Below are positions 1 through 5,516 of a stretch of DNA of 9,946 nucleotides, in pieces; within the stretch, counting starts at the first letter, position 1, and the number at the start of each line of letters is the position of its first letter. Origin of the DNA: CANLBN01 sp050633825 (GTDB taxonomy: Bacteria > Pseudomonadota > Gammaproteobacteria > Pseudomonadales > Cellvibrionaceae); the NCBI GenBank assembly GCA_050633825.1, contig JBOEHG010000080.1, positions 1 to 9,946 of the forward strand, written 5' to 3'. Position numbers and translations under genes: made by a program. Below the pieces are notes generated by a model that saw only the letters and a list, made by a program, of their open reading frames with translations, was not told the origin of the DNA and made no database searches.

Positions 1-30
1 AATGAATCAATAGGGTCAGACTCGATTGAA
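1..30 (+). other. Short conserved-looking motif at the window edge, possibly the tail of a REP-associated transposase unit
   Basis: The stretch at 11-29 (TAGGGTCAGACTCGATTGA) resembles, from memory, a GGGTCAGA(C/G)TCGA-type sequence that flanks REP-associated Y1 (TnpA-REP) transposase genes in many gammaproteobacteria. No transposase coding sequence is inside the window, so this would only be its downstream flank. The call rests on motif recall alone and could be coincidence. Confidence 0.25.
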
Positions 31-54
31 AACTAATAAAAATAATTAAAGAGA

Positions 55-108
55 TTGGTGACAAATAGGAATTTTTCTTATATCTCTTTGTTGCCAACCC
101 CATTTTTT
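55..108 (+). terminator. Candidate intrinsic terminator upstream of the first lipoprotein gene
   Basis: TTGGTGACAAA (55-65) pairs along all 11 positions with TTTGTTGCCAA (87-97), counting two G-T wobbles, leaving a 21-base loop. The stem is followed by CCCCA and six T residues (103-108). An overlapping 8-bp perfect inverted repeat (AAAGAGAT 48-55, ATCTCTTT 82-89) gives an alternative fold. The likely role is to end transcription from a gene to the left of the window. The long loop and the five-base gap before the T-run make it a weaker terminator than the textbook form. A poor promoter candidate (TTGCCA 91-96, 17-base spacer, ACTAAT 114-119) overlaps it. Confidence 0.45.
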
Positions 109-142
109 GATCAACTAATTTTAATATTATAAGGAGTTATAT

Positions 143-640
143 ATGAATAAAATCACAGCTAGTCTATTGCTTGTTCTTTTTATATCGAGTTGTGCGGTGA
201 ATCAGCCTTTGCCTGAGGGCTATACTGGTCCGCTGAGTACTATTCGTGATTCATCGACGCGAGTGTCAGGTACTAAAATTCGATTTTTTCAAGTTAACAA
301 AGTCGATGGGCGTAATATTGAAACAAGCTCGGCTGCTACCGGCAGCGCAAGTTATGGTCAGGGTGCCCACATTAGTTTAGTTGTGACGAGCAGAGACGTT
401 CCCGCTAAAAAATCCGTTTTACGTCTCCAGGGAACAACCTATGTCGCTATGCCTATACTTGCTTTTGGTGGTGGAATGTATAGTGTTTCCGGTGATGTTG
501 AAGTCATGCTTGAGCCTAATAAAACCTATATCGTTAAAGGTAGCCTATCTAAAGCCTATTCAGCTGTTTGGCTGGAAGATGATCAGGGTAATATTGTTTC
601 AGAAAAAGTTGAAAAAATTAAAGGTGCCAAAAATAATTAA
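143..640 (+). CDS. Small lipoprotein of unknown function
   Basis: A 165-residue protein with a short type II signal peptide. A Lys-containing N-terminus is followed by a hydrophobic stretch (residues 7-14) and the lipobox ISSC, with the lipidated Cys at residue 17, so the mature protein should be anchored to the outer or inner membrane. Residue 18 is Ala, not Asp, which favours outer-membrane sorting under the usual Lol rule. The rest is polar and looks beta-rich, with a Gly-rich turn near residues 109-112 and a charged C-terminal tail. A strong ribosome site (AAGGAG, 131-136) sits 6 bases before the ATG, which fixes the start. I do not recognise a named family. The C-terminal part (about 120-160: strand, YSAVWLEDDQGNIVSEKV, Lys-rich end) looks like a small beta-sandwich, but that is only an impression. 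It opens a run of short same-strand genes. Confidence 0.8.
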   Translation: MNKITASLLLVLFISSCAVNQPLPEGYTGPLSTIRDSSTRVSGTKIRFFQVNKVDGRNIETSSAATGSASYGQGAHISLVVTSRDVPAKKSVLRLQGTTYVAMPILAFGGGMYSVSGDVEVMLEPNKTYIVKGSLSKAYSAVWLEDDQGNIVSEKVEKIKGAKNN

Positions 641-667
641 AAAAAGCTCTCTTCCCTTGATTAAAAT

Positions 668-700
668 TAAAGGGGGAACTTCACACCAGCCCCATTTTTT
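668..700 (+). terminator. Candidate weak terminator after the first lipoprotein gene
   Basis: GGGG (672-675) can pair with CCCC (690-693) around a 14-base loop. Flanking AAA and TTT can extend the stem past one bulged A, and a run of six T residues ends at 700. The 3' part CCAGCCCCATTTTTT (686-700) matches CCAACCCCATTTTTT at 94-108 with one difference, so the two gene junctions share a related element. The stem is short, so termination would be partial at best. Confidence 0.35.
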
Positions 701-724
701 CTAATGTTATATACGGAGAAATTA

Positions 725-1060
725 ATGAAATATTTATTGTTAACCATACTTCTTGTGTCTGCACAGTTATCAATAGCAGCCACTTATAAGTCTACAAATA
801 CCATATATAGATTGGGTGTAATTACAAATAGAGATAATGTTGATTATATCATAATTAATGGTTTTACTTCAGCTGGAACTTGTCCTTTATCTCTCGGTTT
901 AGTTGTTGCTCGATTCCCCAATAATGAACAGGGTTCTCGCGCCTATTCAATGGCATTGGCAGCAAAAATGTCAGGGAGGAATATAGAATTAGGCGTTGAT
1001 GATTCAGTAAAAAATGCAGAAGGTTCATGCTTTGTTAAAACTTTAGAGCTTAAAGACTAG
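725..1060 (+). CDS. Small secreted two-Cys protein, intact member of a local three-copy family
   Basis: A 111-residue protein. An upstream in-frame ATG at 704 exists, but the ATG at 725 is preferred because GGAG (715-718) lies 6 bases before it and the peptide then begins with a clean type I signal sequence (MKYLLLTILLVSAQLSIAA, cut near residue 19). The mature part is about 92 residues with two cysteines, in GTC and GSC contexts, which could form a disulfide in the periplasm or outside the cell. A central block with the pattern YS-x-x-LAAKM-x-x-x-x-IEL is shared with the two broken genes at 1171-1499 and 1983-2323, so I group the three as diverged paralogues. Function is unknown. The helix-then-strand pattern and a size near 100 residues are compatible with a small OB-fold-like or binding protein, but this is speculation. 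Confidence 0.8.
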   Translation: MKYLLLTILLVSAQLSIAATYKSTNTIYRLGVITNRDNVDYIIINGFTSAGTCPLSLGLVVARFPNNEQGSRAYSMALAAKMSGRNIELGVDDSVKNAEGSCFVKTLELKD

Positions 1061-1094
1061 TAATTAAAGAGCTTCGACCTCTCGGCACTTAATA

Positions 1095-1125
1095 GAAAAG
1101 GTATTGGAGGAGTTTTGCTTTTTAA
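1095..1125 (+). repeat. Intergenic repeat, copy 1 of 2
   Basis: GAAAAGGTATTGGAGGAG followed by TTTTGCTTTTTAAT closely matches 2355-2384 (GAAAAGGTATCGGAGAGG then TTTTATTTTAAT), apart from a few substitutions and single-base gaps. Each copy lies downstream of a member of the small secreted-protein family: this one 35 bases after the stop of the 725-1060 gene, the other about 32 bases after the end of the 1983-2323 pseudogene. This suggests the 3' flank was copied together with the gene. Confidence 0.5.
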
Positions 1126-1170
1126 TTATCTTTCCTTTTTATTAACAATAATTTAATTATGGAGTAAGTT

Positions 1171-1499
1171 ATGAAAAAAATTGGATTAATACTCTTTGCT
1201 TTATGCTTTCCCGGTGTTGTATTTGCACAATTTCCTATCACTAAAATAGTCGATGTTAATAAGCTCGAAGTTTGGCCAAGTAATAATGGCACTGGACGTT
1301 ACTCTGCTTATATCTCTCCGGGCGTTCCGGAAGCTGGATGCACAAATATAATATTTTCACAATTAAGGGTGGGCCTGGCGCAGAAGCAGCTTATTCAACG
1401 TTGTTGGCTGCAACCATGGCCAATAAAAAAATAGAAGTTTATATTACAGAGTGCGGCTATGGCCCGGTAGTTGATCGGGTCCGAGTTATTATTGAGTAG
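1171..1499 (+). pseudogene. Frameshifted member of the small secreted two-Cys protein family
   Basis: The ATG at 1171 has GGAG (1161-1164) 6 bases upstream and encodes a clear signal peptide (MKKIGLILFALCFPGVVFAQ, cut after FA). The frame stays plausible to about residue 62, then gives an unrelated tail ending at 1434. From about 1356 the -1 frame instead reads TIKGGPGAEAAYSTLLAA, then TMANKKIEVYITECGYGP, and ends at the TAG at 1497-1499. That matches the YS-x-x-LAAKM-x-x-x-x-IEL block of the neighbour at 725-1060. Adding one T to the TTTT run at 1354-1357 joins both parts into one 109-residue protein with two Cys (GCT and ECG contexts). So one base has been lost, by mutation or by sequencing error in a short homopolymer. 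Signal peptide and ribosome site are still good, so the lesion looks recent. Confidence 0.8.
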
Positions 1500-1543
1500 A
1501 TTTTACCAAGGCCATTATAAAATTTATTGGGAAAAGGAAAAGT

Positions 1544-1870
1544 ATGGAAAATCCAGATAAGTCTGCCAAAGATGTCACGACGGTTGTTTATGCATTACAA
1601 GTTGCATCGTTAATTTTTGGTATTACATTTTTTGTTGCTATTATTATTAATTACCTTAAGCGAGCAGATGTACAGGGGACGTATTTGGCTTCTCATTTTC
1701 GTTGGCAAATTCGTACCTTTTGGTTTAGTTTGTTGTGGACTATAGTGGGGATGGCGACGGTTTTTTTTATTGTGGGCTGGTTCGTACTATTGTTAAATGC
1801 AATTTGGTTTATTTATCGAGTAGTTCGCGGTTGGTTGAATTTGAATGATGGTAAGCCAATGTATGCTTAA
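1544..1870 (+). CDS. DUF4870-like small membrane protein
   Basis: A 108-residue integral membrane protein. A polar N-terminus (residues 1-11) is followed by a hydrophobic segment at about 14-38, then a polar loop with NYLKR, GTYLASHFRWQIRTFW (about 46-60). Two closely spaced hydrophobic segments follow (about 60-95), ending in WFIYRVVRGWLNLNDGKPM. The loop SHFRWQIRTFW and the tail IYR-x-x-x-GW-x-x-LNDGKPM are what I recognise from DUF4870 (Tic20-like) proteins of proteobacteria, in which this is the usual full length. Biochemical function is not established for the family. AAAAGGA (1532-1538) sits 5 bases before the ATG. It lies between two broken secreted-protein genes and is itself undamaged, with no evident functional link to them. 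Confidence 0.85.
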   Translation: MENPDKSAKDVTTVVYALQVASLIFGITFFVAIIINYLKRADVQGTYLASHFRWQIRTFWFSLLWTIVGMATVFFIVGWFVLLLNAIWFIYRVVRGWLNLNDGKPMYA

Positions 1871-1982
1871 AACCTTTATTCAAATTAGAGAATTAAAGGT
1901 GGCAAAGTCCTTTCATTTGCTCATTTAATTGGTACTTTTTTTAGTGAAGTGTAATAAGAAATTTTTTTAGGAGTGTTTTAAT

Positions 1983-2323
1983 ATGTATAAGCTTTTATGC
2001 TTGGTCTGTATTTTTCTAAGTTCTACTGCAGCATAGGTAGATAAATCTAATTGCAAGGATATGCATGTAGGACGAATTCAGGTGTTAAAAGGGGAGGGTT
2101 TGCGTGGAGTGACTTTTCTGAATACGCCTACAAGTACAAAAGGTTCGTACTGGGTTTGGTTTACCGGTTGGACAGAAGCAGAAAAAAATCAGCTTTATCT
2201 CTTTTAATGGCGGCAAAAATATCTCAGCATAAAGTCGATCTGGTAACAGAAGCATCTGGGGGTTGTGATATAGAGGTTGGGCAGAAAGTCGCCAAAGCAG
2301 TCATCTTGGCTAATAATAAATGA
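1983..2323 (+). pseudogene. Doubly broken member of the small secreted two-Cys protein family
   Basis: The ATG at 1983 has AGGAG (1969-1973) 9 bases upstream and begins a signal peptide (MYKLLCLVCIFLSSTAA), but codon 18 is TAG (2034-2036), right at the expected cleavage site; CAG to TAG would explain it. Past the stop the same frame remains coding-like (NCKDMHVGRIQVLKGEG, then YWVWFTGWTEAEKNQLY) until TAA at 2205. From about 2198 another frame continues with SLLMAAKISQHKVDLVTE and a Cys-containing end, closing at 2323. One extra base near 2196-2198 would join QLY to SLLMAAKI and recreate the family block YS-x-x-LAAKM-x-x-x-x-IEL seen at 725-1060. Total length is one base short of 114 codons. 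One nonsense change plus one frameshift argues for genuine decay. A start inside the remnant (2051) could give a peptide but has no family support. Confidence 0.8.
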
Positions 2324-2354
2324 AGTAAAAGGGAAGTCTTCTTTGTTAAACGGG

Positions 2355-2384
2355 GAAAAGGTATCGGAGAGGTTTTATTTTAAT
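2355..2384 (+). repeat. Intergenic repeat, copy 2 of 2
   Basis: This is the partner of 1095-1125, sharing GAAAAGGTAT, GGAG and a following T-rich tract ending TTTTAAT. It lies just after the doubly broken family member, as copy 1 lies just after the intact member. That supports duplication of gene plus 3' flank, or a shared non-coding element. Confidence 0.5.
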
Positions 2385-2641
2385 CAGTTGGGCTGATAGT
2401 CTAAAAAATAATCCTCTGGCATCTCTTACCACGTAAATAGGCATAACGCTAGCATGCTGCCCCTCCATCTAGCCCCTACCTAAAATTAAACAATTAATCA
2501 TTCACGCCGCTGCATTAAAAATAACCAACCTAAAACTACGTAACAACAAAAAGCGCTGAGTCGTCACAGAAAAAAATATCCGTGTCATTTTTATTAGCAT
2601 AGGGATACTTTATCGAAGGCCTCTGTGGTAAAAAGCAGCCC

Positions 2642-2665
2642 TTAACAATTTATGGCAATTGTTAA
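2642..2665. promoter_or_regulatory. Perfect 9-bp inverted repeat upstream of the 80-residue protein
   Basis: TTAACAATT (2642-2650) and AATTGTTAA (2657-2665) are exact reverse complements separated by six bases, and TTTT follows (2666-2669). It ends 65 bases before the ATG at 2731. The AT-only arms make a weak terminator stem, so an operator for a dimeric regulator or a promoter-proximal site is at least as likely. The regulator is unknown, and no second copy was noticed in the window. Confidence 0.4.
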
Positions 2666-2730
2666 TTTTACGGTGCAGGATAACAACTATTCTGTCTATT
2701 AAAAAACTACGTTTAAATCAAGGGTCTACT

Positions 2731-2973
2731 ATGAAAAAATCAAGTCTGTTGTTAGCGGTTGTTTTAAGTTTTTTTGCTGTTTCAGCATTAGCTGGTAGTA
2801 AGCACGAAGCAGTAGCAGGGAAACAAGAGGTTTTGAAAGGTGAAGTTTCTGAACATGCTAATAAAGAAGCCAAGAAACAAAAAGAAAAGTATAGTGCTTT
2901 AGAAAAGAAACAAAAGGTAAAAGCAGATAGTGCCAAAGAAGCACCTGCCGAAGTAATAAAGAAAGTGAAGTAA
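2731..2973 (+). CDS. Small secreted Lys/Glu-rich protein of unknown function
   Basis: An 80-residue protein. The frame is open upstream to an ATG at 2659, but the ATG at 2731 is preferred: AAGGG (2720-2724) precedes it by 6 bases, and it starts a standard signal peptide (MKKSSLLLAVVLSFFAVSALA, cut before GSK). The mature part is about 59 residues, dominated by Lys, Glu and Ala with no Cys and almost no bulky hydrophobic residues. The run EHANKEAKKQKEKYSALEKK suggests one long charged helix, possibly a coiled coil, exported to the periplasm. I do not recognise the family; low-complexity exported proteins of this kind often lack detectable homologues. It appears to be a single-gene unit. A stem-loop follows it. 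Confidence 0.7.
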   Translation: MKKSSLLLAVVLSFFAVSALAGSKHEAVAGKQEVLKGEVSEHANKEAKKQKEKYSALEKKQKVKADSAKEAPAEVIKKVK

Positions 2974-2983
2974 TATCCACTAT

Positions 2984-3023
2984 CATCACCGGCTTTGATT
3001 TATTAATTCAAAGCTGGTTGATG
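2984..3023. terminator. Stem-loop between convergent genes
   Basis: CCGGCTTTGA (2989-2998) pairs with TCAAAGCTGG (3008-3017) with one G-T wobble around a nine-base loop. CATCA (2984-2988) and TGATG (3019-3023) extend the stem past a single-base bulge. It starts 10 bases after the stop of the 80-residue gene and lies beyond the end of the minus-strand lipoprotein gene, so it could mark the 3' end of either transcript. Neither side has a strong T-run, so factor-independent termination is not assured. Confidence 0.5.
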
Positions 3024-3106
3024 GTGTTATAGATTAGCCGTTTGATATTGTCACCGATGATTGCAGTTAAACAAATGACACCTAAACAATAATAAGCTTA
3101 ATGTCC

Positions 3107-3712
3107 CTAGTGGATGTTTGATACCGCGTATACTGATATCGCCTTGAGTGCCTCTTGATAGAGCTTAATAGTGAGCTCGCCTTCTTTTTTGACCGTTTCC
3201 AACGGTTCTGTAGAAAGTGCCTTTAGCTGGGGTATTTCATTATCGGGGTATTGAATATGTATTTTTTTTCCTTGGGGTGTCGACACAATTAATTGAAGTT
3301 CAGGTGATACTGGATCATTTTTTCCTGGTATCAGTTTAAATCCATAATGTTTGATATGAATGGTAAGTGGCGATATTGAAGAGCTGTTTTTCCAGCCATG
3401 ACTAAAGGCTTTATGTGTGAGTTGTTGAATATCAAAGCCAGCCTGTTTTGCATTTTCATCTATTTCTTTCGCAATCCCCTCATCAATCGCCACGCCAATG
3501 GCAATGCCCATGGAGCCCATGGCACCCATTAGCATCATACCCGCACCGGCACCTTTGCCACTAAAGCGTATGCGATCAGGTTCACTAACGGTAATGTTGA
3601 TTGAGGGTGGTTGCGTGTGCTGAGTTTGCGTACAGCTAGAGACGATAAATGAAAGCAGTAAGACTGGCGTAAGGTGTACAAGGGTGCGTATAAAAGGGAG
3701 TGATGTACTCAT
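3107..3712 (-). CDS. Lipoprotein with a glycine-rich membrane-like segment, function unknown
   Basis: A 201-residue protein with a type II signal peptide: a hydrophobic stretch (about 11-24), lipobox VSSC and lipidated Cys 27. After a polar linker, residues about 52-75 form a Gly/Met/Ala-rich stretch (GKGAGAGMMLMGAMGSMG, then IAIGVAID) that resembles a glycine zipper and could insert into or pack against a membrane. The remainder (about 76-201) mixes an amphipathic helix, beta strands (LTIHIKHYGFKLI, ELQLIVSTPQG) and a C-terminal helix. No ribosome site of quality precedes the ATG at 3712, so expression may be low or coupled to the upstream gene. It lies 82 bases downstream of the 3795-4235 gene on the same strand, which suggests one transcript. 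I do not recognise the family. Confidence 0.75.
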   Translation of the reverse strand: MSTSLPFIRTLVHLTPVLLLSFIVSSCTQTQHTQPPSINITVSEPDRIRFSGKGAGAGMMLMGAMGSMGIAIGVAIDEGIAKEIDENAKQAGFDIQQLTHKAFSHGWKNSSSISPLTIHIKHYGFKLIPGKNDPVSPELQLIVSTPQGKKIHIQYPDNEIPQLKALSTEPLETVKKEGELTIKLYQEALKAISVYAVSNIH

Positions 3713-3739
3713 AATCTATGTGTTGGCAGTTCCGTTGCC

Positions 3740-3771
3740 GGTATTCTCTCATGTATGTATTAGAGAATGCT
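3740..3771. promoter_or_regulatory. Inverted repeat in the gap between the two minus-strand envelope genes
   Basis: ATTCTCT (3743-3749) and AGAGAAT (3762-3768) are exact reverse complements around a 12-base loop. The stem can grow to 10 pairs with a G-C and two wobbles (3740-3742 with 3769-3771). It lies 27 bases upstream of the lipoprotein start. No T-run follows on the minus strand, so it is more likely an RNA structure or operator than an intrinsic terminator. Confidence 0.3.
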
Positions 3772-3794
3772 ATCCATGGGCTCAGTTTTCAGGT

Positions 3795-4235
3795 TTATGA
3801 CTTCTTTTGCTGAAAGCTTAGGGTCGATAGCCAGTTAACATAAGGCTGGATATTGTTATTCTCTGGCTTAACCCAAATTTGAGTCCATAAGTCGGTCCCG
3901 TTTAATTGAATGCCTGAGTTTACGCTGGCAGTGTACATGCAGTCATTTTTCTTTGTGCATTTTTTAAAGAGTTTGACTGGCTGACCCATCACGGTAGTAT
4001 CGATATACTCATTTGAATTAACCGGCTTGGCTTTGACATCCAAATAGATACGTACGCCATTGCCTTGAGTATTTCTAAAATGAATCACATCAAAGTCCAA
4101 ACCCTGCTGGTAGGACCATTCGTGTTCGGGTAAGCCTTCGGCGATTGGCATGGCATAAAGGTCATCGGGGAAACTTTCTGCTGTTACATTGATGCTGATG
4201 AATAATGCCAAAAAGATGAAGATTACTGCTTTCAT
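3795..4235 (-). CDS. Small periplasmic protein with one Cys pair, function unknown
   Basis: A 146-residue protein with a type I signal peptide (MKAVIFIFLALFISINVTA, predicted cut before ESF). The mature part of about 127 residues is polar and probably beta-rich, with VIHFRNTQGNGVRIYLDVKA in the middle, two cysteines close together (KKCTKKNDCMY) that could form a disulfide, and a Trp-containing C-terminus (LWTQIWVKP, YVNWLSTLSF). The start is supported by the signal sequence and a modest GGCAGG-type ribosome site a few bases upstream. No catalytic motif is visible and I do not recognise the family. It is divergent from the esterase gene and leads into the lipoprotein gene at 3107-3712, probably in one transcript. 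Confidence 0.7.
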   Translation of the reverse strand: MKAVIFIFLALFISINVTAESFPDDLYAMPIAEGLPEHEWSYQQGLDFDVIHFRNTQGNGVRIYLDVKAKPVNSNEYIDTTVMGQPVKLFKKCTKKNDCMYTASVNSGIQLNGTDLWTQIWVKPENNNIQPYVNWLSTLSFQQKKS

Positions 4236-4530
4236 TTGTACCTGCCTATTTGTTTAAGGTGCACGCATACACAGGCTCTCGATAGGAGGGAGCTTGAGCT
4301 GCTTAAATTTAATGGGGAATTATTATTATTGAAGGGAATCGCCGCTGAATTGCTTTTGGCATTCCTTGGGCAATAAGGCTTATATCGGCGTCATTACCTG
4401 CGGCGGCGAAGATTCTCCCAAAAGTGTAGCTCATCTGCAAGCTGGCTCAGGTAAAATACGGGTTTTTACGTATGCAATAATGGTGTTTTTCCTGCAGAAT
4501 CCTCTTTTTCACTGAGTAATAGGATTGATT
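4236..4530. promoter_or_regulatory. Divergent intergenic region between the periplasmic-protein and esterase genes
   Basis: About 295 bases separate two divergent starts, so it must hold the promoters for both. The only rightward promoter-like pair I can point to is TTGGCA (4356-4361) with TATATC (4381-4386), but the 19-base spacing is poor. No clear operator palindrome or riboswitch fold was found. Confidence 0.3.
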
Positions 4531-5469
4531 ATGACACTTGATCCACAAGCTAAGGCATTCCTTGATAAGGTGAATAGTATGGGTAACGAACCTATTCACA
4601 CTTTGGGCGCAGAGAAGGCACGTATTGTTTATGCGGCGAGGCCCGACTATTTGGCACCAGAAAAGGTAGAGCTTTTTAAGGTCGTCGATCAAACGATTAG
4701 TACCCCTCAGTATGAAATCCCCGTGCGAATTTATACTCCGGTCAAACCGAATACATCTTTACCTGTTATGGTCTTTTATCATGGTGGCGGCATGGTGATT
4801 GGTACATTGGATGGTTACGATACCTTATGTCGCCAATTGGCCATGCAGTCAGGGTGTATTGTGGTGTCGGTGGATTATCGGCTTGCGCCCGAACATAAAT
4901 TCCCTTCCGCTGTAGACGACGCTTATGGGGCGCTGACTTGGGTGGTGAATAATGCGGTTTCACTGGGGGGAGATCCTCAAAAAATTGCCGTGGGCGGTGA
5001 TAGTGCAGGTGGTTCACTGGCAGCGGTTGTTGCTATTTTGGCACGAGACCAGCAATTGGTTACGCTGAAATACCAATTACTGATTTATCCAGCGACAGCC
5101 TCTCATGCTGATTCTGATTCACAGTTACGACTGGCCGAAGGGTATTTTTTGGAGCGAGAAACGATTCTCTGGTTTCACAAAAGCTATATTCGTAGCGATA
5201 AAGACAGAGAGGATTTTCGTTATGCTCCTTTAATCACGGAAGACCTAAGAGGTTTGCCTCCGGCAATGGTATTGGTTGCGGGTTATGACCCTTTAAGAGA
5301 TGAAGGCATTGCCTATGCTAAGTGCTTAAGTGAGAGTGGTGTAAGGGTTCAGCTCAGCGAATATAAAGGCATGTTCCACCCTTTTTTATCGTTTGCCGGT
5401 GTATTGGATGAGGGTAAGCGTGCAATTAGCGAGTGTTCTAGGGAGTTAAAGCAGGCAATGGCTAATTAA
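4531..5469 (+). CDS. Alpha/beta-hydrolase fold-3 esterase/lipase (HSL, family IV)
   Basis: A 312-residue cytoplasmic carboxylesterase of the hormone-sensitive-lipase-like family, expected to hydrolyse short-chain acyl esters. Visible motifs are the oxyanion-hole HGGG (84-87), the family signature YRLAPEHKFP (116-125), the nucleophile elbow GDSAGG (156-161, Ser158), the catalytic Asp in YDPLRDEG (Asp253) and the catalytic His in GMFHPF (His283). All catalytic residues are present and the length is normal for the family, so the enzyme should be active. An N-terminal cap region (about 1-60) precedes the hydrolase core. The ATG at 4531 is chosen over an in-frame TTG at 4525 because AGGA (4521-4524) lies 6 bases before the ATG. 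There is no signal peptide. It faces the sensor-kinase gene tail to tail across 47 bases with no clear terminator. Natural substrate unknown. Confidence 0.93.
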   Translation: MTLDPQAKAFLDKVNSMGNEPIHTLGAEKARIVYAARPDYLAPEKVELFKVVDQTISTPQYEIPVRIYTPVKPNTSLPVMVFYHGGGMVIGTLDGYDTLCRQLAMQSGCIVVSVDYRLAPEHKFPSAVDDAYGALTWVVNNAVSLGGDPQKIAVGGDSAGGSLAAVVAILARDQQLVTLKYQLLIYPATASHADSDSQLRLAEGYFLERETILWFHKSYIRSDKDREDFRYAPLITEDLRGLPPAMVLVAGYDPLRDEGIAYAKCLSESGVRVQLSEYKGMFHPFLSFAGVLDEGKRAISECSRELKQAMAN

Positions 5470-5516
5470 GTTTAGCCACTTCCTGTTTTTGTAAATGGTG
5501 CTGGTGTATTACGGTT

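Larger units (their letters stand above)
2324..2730. other. Gene-free stretch between the secreted-protein cluster and the 80-residue protein
   Basis: About 400 bases with no supportable coding sequence on either strand. It begins with an AAAAGGGAAGTCTTCTTT segment that can fold weakly, followed by the second repeat copy (2355-2384) and a small hairpin (ATCAG 2383-2387, CTGAT 2393-2397). The middle (about 2400-2640) shows no structure I can name. A perfect inverted repeat at 2642-2665 lies near its right end and is listed separately. No convincing -35/-10 pair was found for the gene at 2731. Confidence 0.6.

Noticed and set aside
2034..2207. Stop-codon readthrough or programmed frameshifting in the third paralogue
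   Set aside because: The TAG sits at the signal cleavage site, no slippery heptamer with a downstream stem was seen at 2196-2198, and the neighbouring paralogue is also damaged, so decay is simpler.
143..2323. Integron gene-cassette array (short same-strand single-gene units with structured junctions)
   Set aside because: No recognisable attC pair (RYYYAAC with GTTRRRY in proper arrangement) bounds the units; a lone GTTAAAC at 2345-2351 has no partner, and no integrase is in the window.
4525..4530. TTG at 4525 as the esterase start
   Set aside because: The AGGA ribosome site abuts the TTG with no spacing, whereas it is 6 bases from the ATG at 4531.
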